A stretch of DNA of 55,033 nucleotides from the NCBI GenBank assembly GCA_013791885.1, contig VMSZ01000018.1:1-55033 (forward strand), written 5' to 3'. A program made the position numbers and the translations under genes. This DNA is from Sulfurimonas sp. GTDB taxonomy: Bacteria > Campylobacterota > Campylobacteria > Campylobacterales > Sulfurimonadaceae. Positions 26,698 to 34,966 of the stretch are shown piece by piece. The notes beneath the pieces were generated by a model. The model was not told the origin of the DNA, searched no databases, and worked only from the letters and a program-made list of their open reading frames with translations. Positions within the stretch are counted from its first letter, which is position 1, and the number at the start of each line of letters is the position of its first letter.

Positions 26698-28026
26698 ATG
26701 AAAAGATTTCAGACTATCTGCTTTTACGTAATGGCTGTTTTTATCTCTTCTGCTCTTGGCGCCGAGTACACGCCTGAAAAAGTTGGCTTATCCTCAGAAC
26801 GCCTAAAAAATATAGACACATTTATTGATCAATATATTGATGAAAAGAAGATAAAAGGTGCAGTTGTACTCATCGCCAGAAAAGGTAAGATAGCTTATTT
26901 TAAAGCTTCTGGGGATGCTGATATTGGTAAGCCAATGAAAAAAGATTCTATAATGAGAATCATGTCGATGTCTAAACCTATCACAAGTGTTGCGATCATG
27001 CAACTGTATGAGCAAGGTAAGTTTCTTCTCTCTGACCCTGTTTCAAAATATATTCCAGAATTTAAAAACCAAAAAGTTTTCACTCCTCTTCCTGAAGGCT
27101 CAGGCTTTGCTTACAAACTTGTTCCCCTAAAGCGTGAAGTGACTATACGTGATCTTTTAGCACATACTTCTGGTCTCATGTACATAGGTATTGCTGCAGG
27201 TGTGTACCCGAATGAAGCAGGTCGTAAAGATATGATCGAGATGTATAAAGAAGCTGAGATTAACGATGGATACTGTCGAACAGATGAAGAGATTGGAGAT
27301 ATGGTTAAACGACTTGCAAGACTTCCTTTAATGAAACAACCCGGAGAACAGTGGGAATATGCTCTTAACACTGATGTGCTTGGTTATTTAGTAGAAGTTG
27401 TCTCAGGTATGAAGTTTGACAAATATGTTACTGAGAATATTTTTAAACCTTTACAAATGAACGATACTTATTTTAATGTACCAAAAGAAAAGACTGCACG
27501 TGTTGCCCGTGTATTTAAAAGTGATTGGAAAGGAAGTCTGATAAGGACTACAGATGATGAAGTGCTGACTCAAGGGGAACTTGTGATGTGTCCTAATGAC
27601 GGATATAAAACATCAGGAACATATCTTTCAGGTGGCGGAGGCGTGCTCTCCACGGTTTATGATTATTTTCGATTTTCTCAAATGTTACTTAATGGCGGGA
27701 AACTAGATGGCACTCGAGTGCTCAGCAGAAAAACAGTTGAACTGATGACAGCTACAAACCATATTGGTGAGCATACTCCAGGCTTGTTGCATGATGAAGG
27801 TTGGAAATTTGGCCTTGGATTTGCTATCCAAAAAGACAGAGGACATAATGTTGATGCTGGTGATGTAGGTGCTTTCGAGTGGGCAGGTCTTTATTCTACC
27901 CGCTTTAGTGTAGATCCCAAAGAAGACAAAATTACAATTTTTATGTCTCAGACTACACCGTTTGATCACCACTTTGAATTGTGGGATAAATTACTGGTCC
28001 TTTCGGGCTCGGCAATCGAAGATTAA
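26698..28026 (+). CDS. Exported serine hydrolase of the beta-lactamase class C / esterase fold
   Basis: A 442-aa protein with a signal peptide (about 1-21, SSALGAEY). The catalytic SxxK motif is S90-M-S-K93 (IMSMSKPITSV), and the second motif Y-x-L-N appears in EYALNTDVLGYLVEVVSGM. This points to the broad class C beta-lactamase/DD-peptidase/EstB esterase family; substrate class cannot be told. It starts a plus-strand run: the first binding-protein gene begins 11 bp after its stop. A periplasmic hydrolase next to binding proteins and a kinase could generate or destroy a sensed ligand, which is inference. Confidence 0.88.
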   Translation: MKRFQTICFYVMAVFISSALGAEYTPEKVGLSSERLKNIDTFIDQYIDEKKIKGAVVLIARKGKIAYFKASGDADIGKPMKKDSIMRIMSMSKPITSVAIMQLYEQGKFLLSDPVSKYIPEFKNQKVFTPLPEGSGFAYKLVPLKREVTIRDLLAHTSGLMYIGIAAGVYPNEAGRKDMIEMYKEAEINDGYCRTDEEIGDMVKRLARLPLMKQPGEQWEYALNTDVLGYLVEVVSGMKFDKYVTENIFKPLQMNDTYFNVPKEKTARVARVFKSDWKGSLIRTTDDEVLTQGELVMCPNDGYKTSGTYLSGGGGVLSTVYDYFRFSQMLLNGGKLDGTRVLSRKTVELMTATNHIGEHTPGLLHDEGWKFGLGFAIQKDRGHNVDAGDVGAFEWAGLYSTRFSVDPKEDKITIFMSQTTPFDHHFELWDKLLVLSGSAIED

Positions 28027-28037
28027 GGATATATAAG

Positions 28038-28880
28038 ATGAAAAATATAATCATAAAACCGACGAAGCTTCTTGTTTTATTGATGTTCTTTTTGAGCGTA
28101 CCTCTTACAGCAACAGGACCGCGCGTCTCTTCCAATATTTTAAGTTTGGAAAAAAATGAGGTGTTTGCACTTGATCTTCCTCCTTTTATTTCAACTGAGG
28201 CAGACAAAAACGGAGCCTTGAGCGAGATAGTAAACGCGGTGTTTGCGGAAGAAAAAATCGAGAACAGCATAAGTATAATTCCCCTGCAGAGCATGATAAA
28301 ATACTATCTGACTCAAGATACGACCTTGGCGGTCATGGGACGCCATCTTGGAATAAGCAAAGAAGACAATAAATCACTTATGGAGATACCTCTTTACCTT
28401 TCAAATGAGTACTATCTCTATTATAAACCGCTCCATGCTAAAAATTTGGAATTTAATGGAAAACTTTCAAATCTCAAAGGGCTTAGATATGGTGCTTCGA
28501 GCGGAGAAGAGACTGCCGCCTACGAAAACGCACAGATTAAGGTTGAAAATGGCCGTACTCTTTCCCTGTTTAAAAAATTAAAAAAAGGCACTGTAGATTT
28601 TATCAGTATGCCGACACAGAGTGCTCAATGGATTTTGAAAAAAAACTTTGCACATGAGAGCAAGGATTTTGTGATGATGCAAGGCGGCAGCGGTTCTGTT
28701 TTTATTTCAATCTACTTCAATCTTAAGCATCCTGAGGGAAAAACACTTGCTGGGAGTTTTAAAAAAGGCTTGCAGAGTATTGTTACAAATGGAAAATATG
28801 CTTCCATCCTGGAAAAACATTTGAAAAATCCTGATGATGTCAAATTACAGCTAGAACAGATAAATAAATTTTTAAAATAG
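28038..28880 (+). CDS. Periplasmic solute-binding protein (SBP_bac_3-like), first of two
   Basis: A 280-aa protein with an N-terminal hydrophobic signal (about 9-25) and the two-lobed layout of family-3 binding proteins: FALDLPPFISTEADKNGAL at the start, a hinge near KLSNLKGLRYGASSGEETAAY, and a final YASILEKHL-type helix. No ABC permease or ATPase for it is near; instead a second binding protein and a histidine kinase follow within 8 bp and 2 bp. It may therefore serve as a ligand receptor for signalling rather than for import. Confidence 0.8.
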   Translation: MKNIIIKPTKLLVLLMFFLSVPLTATGPRVSSNILSLEKNEVFALDLPPFISTEADKNGALSEIVNAVFAEEKIENSISIIPLQSMIKYYLTQDTTLAVMGRHLGISKEDNKSLMEIPLYLSNEYYLYYKPLHAKNLEFNGKLSNLKGLRYGASSGEETAAYENAQIKVENGRTLSLFKKLKKGTVDFISMPTQSAQWILKKNFAHESKDFVMMQGGSGSVFISIYFNLKHPEGKTLAGSFKKGLQSIVTNGKYASILEKHLKNPDDVKLQLEQINKFLK

Positions 28881-28888
28881 GATATACG

Positions 28889-29719
28889 GTGCTTCAAATC
28901 ATTCTTGTAACATTCGCTCTCTTGTTTGGATTAGCTCTTAATGCCCAAAATTCGAACACGCTTTCTATTGTGCTAGAAGCAAATGAAGCTCCCCCTTTTT
29001 GGTCAAAAACATTAGCGCACAATGGTATGGGCGGCGAGATTATTTATGAAATATCAAAAGCTGCCGGTATCAATACAAGTATCGTGTTTAAACCTCTCTC
29101 CAGACTTATAGAAGATGACACCAATAATGACCTTGGAAATCCAGCTTTTTATATCGTCAATCAGGATTTTAAAGAGATTATCCCTATCGCGCTTTATTAT
29201 GCTTCCTTTTACTCTTATGCCAAAAATCATAAAAATGACGGAAACAGAAGTAAAGACTTCCAGATTACATCTTTCGACGAACTCAAAGGCAAAAAAATTG
29301 GTTTGCTTAAAGGTACGCTTATAGACCACTCCTATTTTGAAAACAAAGGCATCTTGTTTGAGCAGAGTTATTCACAGGAATCTCTTTTTAAAAAACTCCG
29401 ACTTGGCCGTCTTGACTATGTGATAGAGATCAACCTTGTAGCTCAAGAAGTTATCAAAAAACTTTACCCATCAGAGTTAGATAATTTCATCCATTCAAAT
29501 ATGAACACTTCTCATCCAATTGCTATTATGCTTGCCAACGAGCAGCCAAATGCTCACGAAATTGCAAAAAAATACAAAAAGGGTTTAGATGAGATTATTG
29601 CAAACGGCATCTACCGGAAAATAGTAGAAAAGTATTATTCTCAAGAACCTTTTCCTGAGAATTGGCTTGAAGATTTACAAAGATATACCCAGCTTTATAC
29701 ACTCCAAGAGGATGACTAA
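28889..29719 (+). CDS. Periplasmic solute-binding protein (SBP_bac_3-like), second of two
   Basis: A 276-aa protein starting at GTG 28889, with a signal peptide (about 1-19, GLALNAQN) and binding-protein lobes: VLEANEAPPFWSKTLAHNGM, the hinge-like FDELKGKKIGLLKGTLIDHS, and the C-terminal KGLDEIIANGIYRKIVEKYY. It is distantly similar in layout to the preceding protein, so the pair may come from an old duplication. The histidine kinase gene starts 2 bp after its stop, which strongly suggests a shared sensory role. Confidence 0.8.
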   Translation: MLQIILVTFALLFGLALNAQNSNTLSIVLEANEAPPFWSKTLAHNGMGGEIIYEISKAAGINTSIVFKPLSRLIEDDTNNDLGNPAFYIVNQDFKEIIPIALYYASFYSYAKNHKNDGNRSKDFQITSFDELKGKKIGLLKGTLIDHSYFENKGILFEQSYSQESLFKKLRLGRLDYVIEINLVAQEVIKKLYPSELDNFIHSNMNTSHPIAIMLANEQPNAHEIAKKYKKGLDEIIANGIYRKIVEKYYSQEPFPENWLEDLQRYTQLYTLQEDD

Positions 29720-29721
29720 CT

Positions 29722-31125
29722 ATGCATACACTCACCTATAGCAGCATCAGAGTAAAAATAATCTTCTTGCTTTTTATTGGAACGGCCTCTATTTCCAGCC
29801 TCTTTTCCTATTATAACCACTCCGTTAAAAAAGCATATATGACGCATGAATTGGAAAAAGATGTCGACAGAAAGATCACAAGACTTTCTCAAAACTTAGT
29901 CATACCCCTATGGGAAATAGATACGCAATGGATAGATATGATTGCCGATACCGAGATGCTCGACGAAGTAGTATCTGCCATGATTATCACAGGAGAAGAT
30001 AATCTTAAAATATGCAAAAAACGCAGTACAAATGAAGAGATAATCAACTTATGTGCGAGTGAAAAAGAAGAAACACCGTTTATTTCACGCTCTCTCAAAG
30101 TTTTACACGATGATAAAGAGATAGGAACTGTCACTGTACACATCTCCGACCATCAACTCAATAATGCACTTTTTGAAAACTTTATCTCTAACTTTGCCAT
30201 TACTTTGCTCATTATAATATTCCTGAGTATTGCTCTGTATTTGGCCTTGAATATTTATATTTTAAACCCGCTCAAAAAGATTCTCGATGTTGTTCAATCG
30301 GCTACAAATAATGATTACACCCAAAAAGTGGATATCAGACAAAATGATGAGATAGGTGAACTGGCTCATGGCTTTAATACCATGATAAACAGTATTTTAG
30401 ATAAGGAAGAGATGCTGATTTCTCAGTCCAGACAAGCTGCTATGGGAGAGATGATAAGTATGATAGCCCATCAATGGCGCCAGCCGATTACGGTCATTGC
30501 CATGGGTGCGAACAACCTGCTTATTAATGTCGAGTTAGAAAATTCAGATTCGGAAACTATTACAAACACTGCCAACAAAATACTTGAACAAACTGTTCAC
30601 CTTTCCAAAACTATAGATGATTTTAGAAACTTTTTCAGTCCGAACAAACACAAGGAACTTGTACTGGTCAATGATGTCATTGAAGAAAATTTTGAAGTTA
30701 TTGGGAAAAGTCTGGAAAATAACAATATCGCGTTAAAAAAAGAGTATAACAGCGCTACACCGATTTTCATTTATTCCAGAGAACTTATGCAAGTTTTTAT
30801 CAATATATTAAAAAATGCCAAAGAAGCTCTGGTTGAAAACAAAATCAAGAATCCAACTATCACTGTTTCTACCAAAGAGGACGTAAATAACGTGTACATA
30901 TCTATCTGTAATAACGGAACCACTATTCCTGGTGATATACTATTAAAAATATTTGACCCATACTTTACAACAAAAGATGAAAAAAATGGAACGGGTCTTG
31001 GTCTCTACATGAGTAAGACAATCGTTGAAAAACATCTGCATGGTTCCATAAATGCAGAAAATCAAAAAAACGGCGGAGTCTGTTTTAATATAACATTACC
31101 AAAAGAGACAGATACTAATGAATAA
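29722..31125 (+). CDS. Membrane sensor histidine kinase with HAMP domain
   Basis: A 467-aa kinase. TM1 is at about 10-30, a periplasmic domain of about 120 residues follows, TM2 is at about 157-180 (FAITLLIIIFLSIALYLAL), and the HAMP domain has the end motif NDEIGELAHGFNTMI. The H-box GEMISMIAHQWRQPITVIAM carries the phospho-histidine. The ATPase domain has N-box NILKNAKEAL, and G-boxes FDPYFTTKDEKNGTGLGLYM. The small periplasmic domain could receive one of the two co-encoded binding proteins. It overlaps the downstream REC gene by 8 bp. Confidence 0.93.
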   Translation: MHTLTYSSIRVKIIFLLFIGTASISSLFSYYNHSVKKAYMTHELEKDVDRKITRLSQNLVIPLWEIDTQWIDMIADTEMLDEVVSAMIITGEDNLKICKKRSTNEEIINLCASEKEETPFISRSLKVLHDDKEIGTVTVHISDHQLNNALFENFISNFAITLLIIIFLSIALYLALNIYILNPLKKILDVVQSATNNDYTQKVDIRQNDEIGELAHGFNTMINSILDKEEMLISQSRQAAMGEMISMIAHQWRQPITVIAMGANNLLINVELENSDSETITNTANKILEQTVHLSKTIDDFRNFFSPNKHKELVLVNDVIEENFEVIGKSLENNNIALKKEYNSATPIFIYSRELMQVFINILKNAKEALVENKIKNPTITVSTKEDVNNVYISICNNGTTIPGDILLKIFDPYFTTKDEKNGTGLGLYMSKTIVEKHLHGSINAENQKNGGVCFNITLPKETDTNE

Positions 31126-31546
31126 ATTACAACAGTTACAGAATGATTTGGCTACTGCTAGAGTGTTATATGTGGAAGACGAAGAGGAGGTCAGAATTAT
31201 GACTTTGACTTTTTTTAATAATATTTTTACACATGTTGACAGTGCAGCAAATGGGGAAGAGGGATTGGAACTTTTCAAAAAGAAGCCTTATGCTCTTGTT
31301 ATTACAGACTTAAATATGCCCAAGATAGACGGTCGCGAGATGTTAAAACAAATTAGAGAGTTAGATAAAGATACTGTTCTGATAATTATGACAGCTTCTG
31401 ACAGTAACATCGATGCTTCCGAGATTGTTTGTGATGCTTACATGAACAAACCTGTGAGATTTTTGGAATTTATTGAAACACTTGAACCCTTGAAAGAGAA
31501 AATATTACGCAAAGCGGCTAAATCTGAAACGAAGGAGCTCCCATGA
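31118..31546 (+). CDS. Single-domain response regulator (REC only)
   Basis: A 142-aa CheY-like receiver without an output domain. Acidic residues E20/D21, phospho-acceptor D64 (ITDLNMP), Thr in IMTAS and the conserved Lys in YMNKPVRF are all present. It overlaps both the kinase gene (8 bp) and the REC-HD-GYP gene (ATGA, 4 bp). It may act as a phosphate shuttle or sink between the kinase and the HD-GYP regulator. Confidence 0.92.
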   Translation: MNKLQQLQNDLATARVLYVEDEEEVRIMTLTFFNNIFTHVDSAANGEEGLELFKKKPYALVITDLNMPKIDGREMLKQIRELDKDTVLIIMTASDSNIDASEIVCDAYMNKPVRFLEFIETLEPLKEKILRKAAKSETKELP

Positions 31547-33069
31547 TAGAAACCCTTGTCTTGCAAAGTTTGACTAAAAGTATGAGTGTACTTTATGTTG
31601 AGGATGACAAAGATATTTTATTGGGAGTAGAGCAGTATCTCAAACATTTTTTTAATCGTGTAGACACTGCCCAAAACGGTCAGCTTGGATGGGAAAAATA
31701 TAACTCTGGAAACTATGACCTCGTTCTTACAGATATTTTAATGCCTGTGATGAATGGGCTTGAATTGAGTAAAAAAATACGTGAAGTAAATAAAGACCAA
31801 GAGATAATTATTGTTTCTGCGTACACAAACAGTGAATACTTTGTTGAGTCCATCAAAATTGGCATTAGCGGTTACATTATCAAGCCGATGGATTTAAACC
31901 AGATGAAAGAAGCTTTATATCGAAGTGTCACTAAAATCAATGCCCTAAAAGAGATGGAAAATTTTAAACAAAACCTTATTGAAAAAGTAGCGGAGCGCAC
32001 TACTGAACTGAAGCAATCTATGGAACATGAACGCCAGCTGCAATATGAGCGCATCGATAATTATGAAAAAACCATCTACTCATTTATTGAGATGGTAGAA
32101 CGCAGAGATTCTTACACTGCAGGACACTCCCAGCGTGTTGCTTCTTATGCTAAGATGATTGCGCAGGCAATGGGCTATGAAGCTGACGAATGTGAAAAAC
32201 TATATCAAGCTTCAATTTTGCACGATATTGGAAAAATTGCAACACCTGATGCTGTTTTGTTAAAGCCTGGGAAATTAAATCCTTTAGAGTATAAACTGAT
32301 TCAGGAGCATGTTGTAACCAGCTATCAACTTCTCAATCAAATACCTATGTACAAAGAATTGGCGGATATCGTTCAGTTTCATCATGAACGATATGATGGA
32401 AAAGGTTATCCAAACGGTCTCAAGGGTGATGAAATTCCTCCCCTAACCCGTATTATGATTTTGGCTGATGCATTTGATGCCATAACTACCAACCGTATTT
32501 ACAAAGGGAGAAAAAGCTTAGAAAATGCACTTATAGAGATTGATGCATTAAGAGGAGTGCAATTTCACTCAGACGTTGTTGATGCAGCATTAAAGGTATT
32601 GAAAGATGTCAAAATAGACGATAGAATTCATCAGCTTCCCATTACAGAGCTTGAAGAGGAGAGATTTGCTTATTTCTTTAAAGACTCACTCACCAATATA
32701 TACAACAAAAATTATCTTGAACTTATTTTAAATAGAAATCATGATGAAAAACTTTATCATTTCATATCTGCTGTTTTTATAGAGAATTTTTCGCAATATA
32801 ATGAAAGATTTAATTGGAAAGCCGGAGACAGCTTTCTCTGTGATGTTGCAGATTCTTTAAAACTGACGTATCCAAACAGCCTGGTCTTTCGTATTTATGG
32901 CGACGATTTTCTACTTTTAAGCAAGTCCCCTTTAGATATTGATATAAAAGTATTAGAAGCGCTACAAGGGGTAAAAGAGAGTGAGATTATATTTAATGTA
33001 AAGATGTACAATCTAGATCAAGACAATATCAATGATCTTCATGATCTTGAACTTCTACTGCTGAAGTAA
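31543..33069 (+). CDS. REC-HD-GYP response regulator with degenerate C-terminal GGDEF-like domain
   Basis: A 508-aa protein. REC domain: E20/D21/D22, D64 (LTDILMP) and K in YIIKPMD. A coiled-coil linker at about 140-180 leads to a full HD-GYP c-di-GMP phosphodiesterase: HSQRVASYAK, ILHDIGKIATPD, the HHERYDGKGYP motif and ILADAFDAITTNR. From about residue 385 a third region starts DSLTNIYNKNYLE, like the DxLTxLxNR entry of GGDEF domains, and the signature reads YGDDFLLLS, so it is a decayed GGDEF. The phosphodiesterase is probably controlled by the co-encoded kinase. Confidence 0.93.
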   Translation: MIETLVLQSLTKSMSVLYVEDDKDILLGVEQYLKHFFNRVDTAQNGQLGWEKYNSGNYDLVLTDILMPVMNGLELSKKIREVNKDQEIIIVSAYTNSEYFVESIKIGISGYIIKPMDLNQMKEALYRSVTKINALKEMENFKQNLIEKVAERTTELKQSMEHERQLQYERIDNYEKTIYSFIEMVERRDSYTAGHSQRVASYAKMIAQAMGYEADECEKLYQASILHDIGKIATPDAVLLKPGKLNPLEYKLIQEHVVTSYQLLNQIPMYKELADIVQFHHERYDGKGYPNGLKGDEIPPLTRIMILADAFDAITTNRIYKGRKSLENALIEIDALRGVQFHSDVVDAALKVLKDVKIDDRIHQLPITELEEERFAYFFKDSLTNIYNKNYLELILNRNHDEKLYHFISAVFIENFSQYNERFNWKAGDSFLCDVADSLKLTYPNSLVFRIYGDDFLLLSKSPLDIDIKVLEALQGVKESEIIFNVKMYNLDQDNINDLHDLELLLLK

Positions 33070-33088
33070 TCAATGTTCTAAATTCTGC

Positions 33089-33108
33089 TTTATTTTACTC
33101 TTTGTTTT
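33089..33108 (+). repeat. 20-bp direct repeat, right copy
   Basis: TTTATTTTACTCTTTGTTTT, identical to 26575-26594 and in the same orientation. It lies 19 bp after the stop of the REC-HD-GYP gene, in the 210-bp gap before the soluble kinase gene. A TATAAT for that kinase lies at 33257-33262; nothing else is recognised in the gap. Confidence 0.85.
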
Positions 33109-33279
33109 GGGTTACTTTAATTTTATTTATTTTGTGATTAATTATATGAACATTTCTAAAAACAGATAAAAATATCAACTTTATATGAGTTCTTTTAATT
33201 TTGTCATAACAGCTCTTTTATCTAAAAATATTTCTTTGATTAGAGTTATCATTCGCTATAATAAGCCAATCTTAAATAA

Positions 33280-34194
33280 GTGAAACAAATGCAAGAAGAT
33301 GCAAATCAAAAAATAATCGATGAAATTGTTGCACTTTCAAAGCTCTCAAATCCCAGGCTGAGAGAACAAACATTAAAGCTTATAGAAATATATCATCAGC
33401 AAAAAAAGAAGCAGGAAAAAGAGCAGCAGCGACATCGTAAAATGCTTCAGGTGCTCGATAAACGCGACAGCGCCATTTACGAAGCCAACACCAAAAAAGA
33501 TAAACTCCTCAAGCAGCAATCTAAAATGGCCTCTATGGGTGAGATGATGGACGCGGTCGCACACCAATGGAGACAGCCGCTCAATTCCATCAGCATGCTC
33601 AACGATATGCTTGTCGATGACTTTAAAAATTCTCTGGTAGATAAAGCATATATTGACGATATGACACAAACTGTTCATTCACAAATAGAGCATATGGTCA
33701 GTACACTCAATGAGTTTCGAACTTTTTTCAGACCTTCAAAAGACAGCTGTGATTTTTCCATCAGACAATGTATTTTTAGCGTTGAAATACTTATGAAAGA
33801 TGAACTTATAAAAAACAATGTCAATGTTCACGTAAACATAGATGAAGAGATAATTATCCATGGTCAAATCAATGAGTTTAAACACCTCTTTTTAAATCTT
33901 TTAAGCAACTCCATAGATGCCTATAATGAGAAACAAATTCAAACCCGAAATATCCATATCAGGGCTTTCCCTAAAGAAGATGCAATTCACATAGAATTTG
34001 AAGATGATGCTCTTGGAATTCCGGACAATATCATCAAAGATATTTTTAAACCAAATGTTACGACCAAAGAAGACGGAAAAGGTACGGGAATTGGACTCTA
34101 TATGAGCTCACAAATCGTACAAAAACATAACGGCGTTTTAAGAGTTCACAATGCTAACAATGGCGCTATCTTCACTATCTACATAAAAAAATAA
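33280..34194 (+). CDS. Soluble histidine kinase with N-terminal coiled coil
   Basis: A 304-aa kinase with no membrane segment. A highly charged helix at about 25-75 (QQKKKQEKEQQRHRKML) probably forms a coiled coil. The H-box is GEMMDAVAHQWRQPLNSISM, the N-box NLLSNSIDAYNEK, and the G2 region KEDGKGTGIGLYMSSQI. The start is uncertain: GTG 33280 or ATG 33289, neither with a good ribosome-binding site. There is no receiver gene directly after it; the REC-HD-GYP gene 210 bp upstream is a possible partner. It converges on the LolA-like gene. Confidence 0.88.
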   Translation: MKQMQEDANQKIIDEIVALSKLSNPRLREQTLKLIEIYHQQKKKQEKEQQRHRKMLQVLDKRDSAIYEANTKKDKLLKQQSKMASMGEMMDAVAHQWRQPLNSISMLNDMLVDDFKNSLVDKAYIDDMTQTVHSQIEHMVSTLNEFRTFFRPSKDSCDFSIRQCIFSVEILMKDELIKNNVNVHVNIDEEIIIHGQINEFKHLFLNLLSNSIDAYNEKQIQTRNIHIRAFPKEDAIHIEFEDDALGIPDNIIKDIFKPNVTTKEDGKGTGIGLYMSSQIVQKHNGVLRVHNANNGAIFTIYIKK

Positions 34195-34204
34195 AGACAT
34201 TTCA

Positions 34205-34933
34205 CTATCTTGAATAGCGCTTCAAAGCACTTTTTGTAAAATACTCGTCAGATATTTTACTGTCGTAGACTATTTCATTCAAAAATATCTCTGTGTAGTT
34301 TTGCGGTTTCTCGAGGGAACTGACTTTCCAGTACGTTGGAATGAAGTACTTTCCAAACTGCTTTACATCCTCGTAGATGAAAAATCTCACCTCTTTGTCC
34401 TCTTCATCATAAAAAACATCTTTGATTGGGGTGTAGTTTGTGGTGTCTATGTTTGTGATTATTTTACCCCACACGACGGCCGCGTTTTCTTTTGGAATGA
34501 GCTCAAGGGTAGTGATATTGCCCTCTTTTTTGAGGATTTTCGCGTCATAGTCATCCACAATGGAGCTCTGCTTTACCATGTCATCATTGGTAATGTCGCT
34601 TCCCATCCAGTTTTGCAGCATCATTGAAGGCGGGATTTTTATGACTCTCTCGATTTTGGGAACGTATTGCCACATTTGATTGTCTAAACTCAAGAAGGTA
34701 ATACCTCTGTCTTTGGGCGGATAGAGGATTTTAGTGAAACTTTTCTTATCTCCCTGCGAGTAACTTTCTATTTCCATACTTCGTTCATGGGAAGAAGAGA
34801 CAACTTTCATACTCATTTTGAGGTAGATGTCTTCACCACGCATATTTTGGTCAAGTTTTTTGATGATGTCATCAGCCTCATTAGCCAGCAGAAGTGCAGT
34901 AAAAGTAAAAAAAATGAAGAAAATTCTTCGCAT
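34205..34933 (-). CDS. LolA-like outer-membrane lipoprotein-sorting family protein
   Basis: A 242-aa periplasmic protein with a signal peptide (about 1-17, ALLLANEA). The body matches the LolA-like family often paired with FtsX-type permeases: YSQGDKKSFTKILYPPKDRG, LDNQMWQYVPKIERVIKIPP and MLQNWMGSDITNDDMV are highly typical. The fold is a half-open barrel that shields a hydrophobic cargo. Its natural partners, the LolCDE-like permeases and ATPase, lie 7.6 kb away on the same strand with a block of plus-strand signalling genes between. It is convergent with the soluble kinase gene. Confidence 0.88.
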   Translation of the reverse strand: MRRIFFIFFTFTALLLANEADDIIKKLDQNMRGEDIYLKMSMKVVSSSHERSMEIESYSQGDKKSFTKILYPPKDRGITFLSLDNQMWQYVPKIERVIKIPPSMMLQNWMGSDITNDDMVKQSSIVDDYDAKILKKEGNITTLELIPKENAAVVWGKIITNIDTTNYTPIKDVFYDEEDKEVRFFIYEDVKQFGKYFIPTYWKVSSLEKPQNYTEIFLNEIVYDSKISDEYFTKSALKRYSR

Positions 34934-34966
34934 TTAGACTCCTTTTTCTGCGCTATTGTAACGTAT

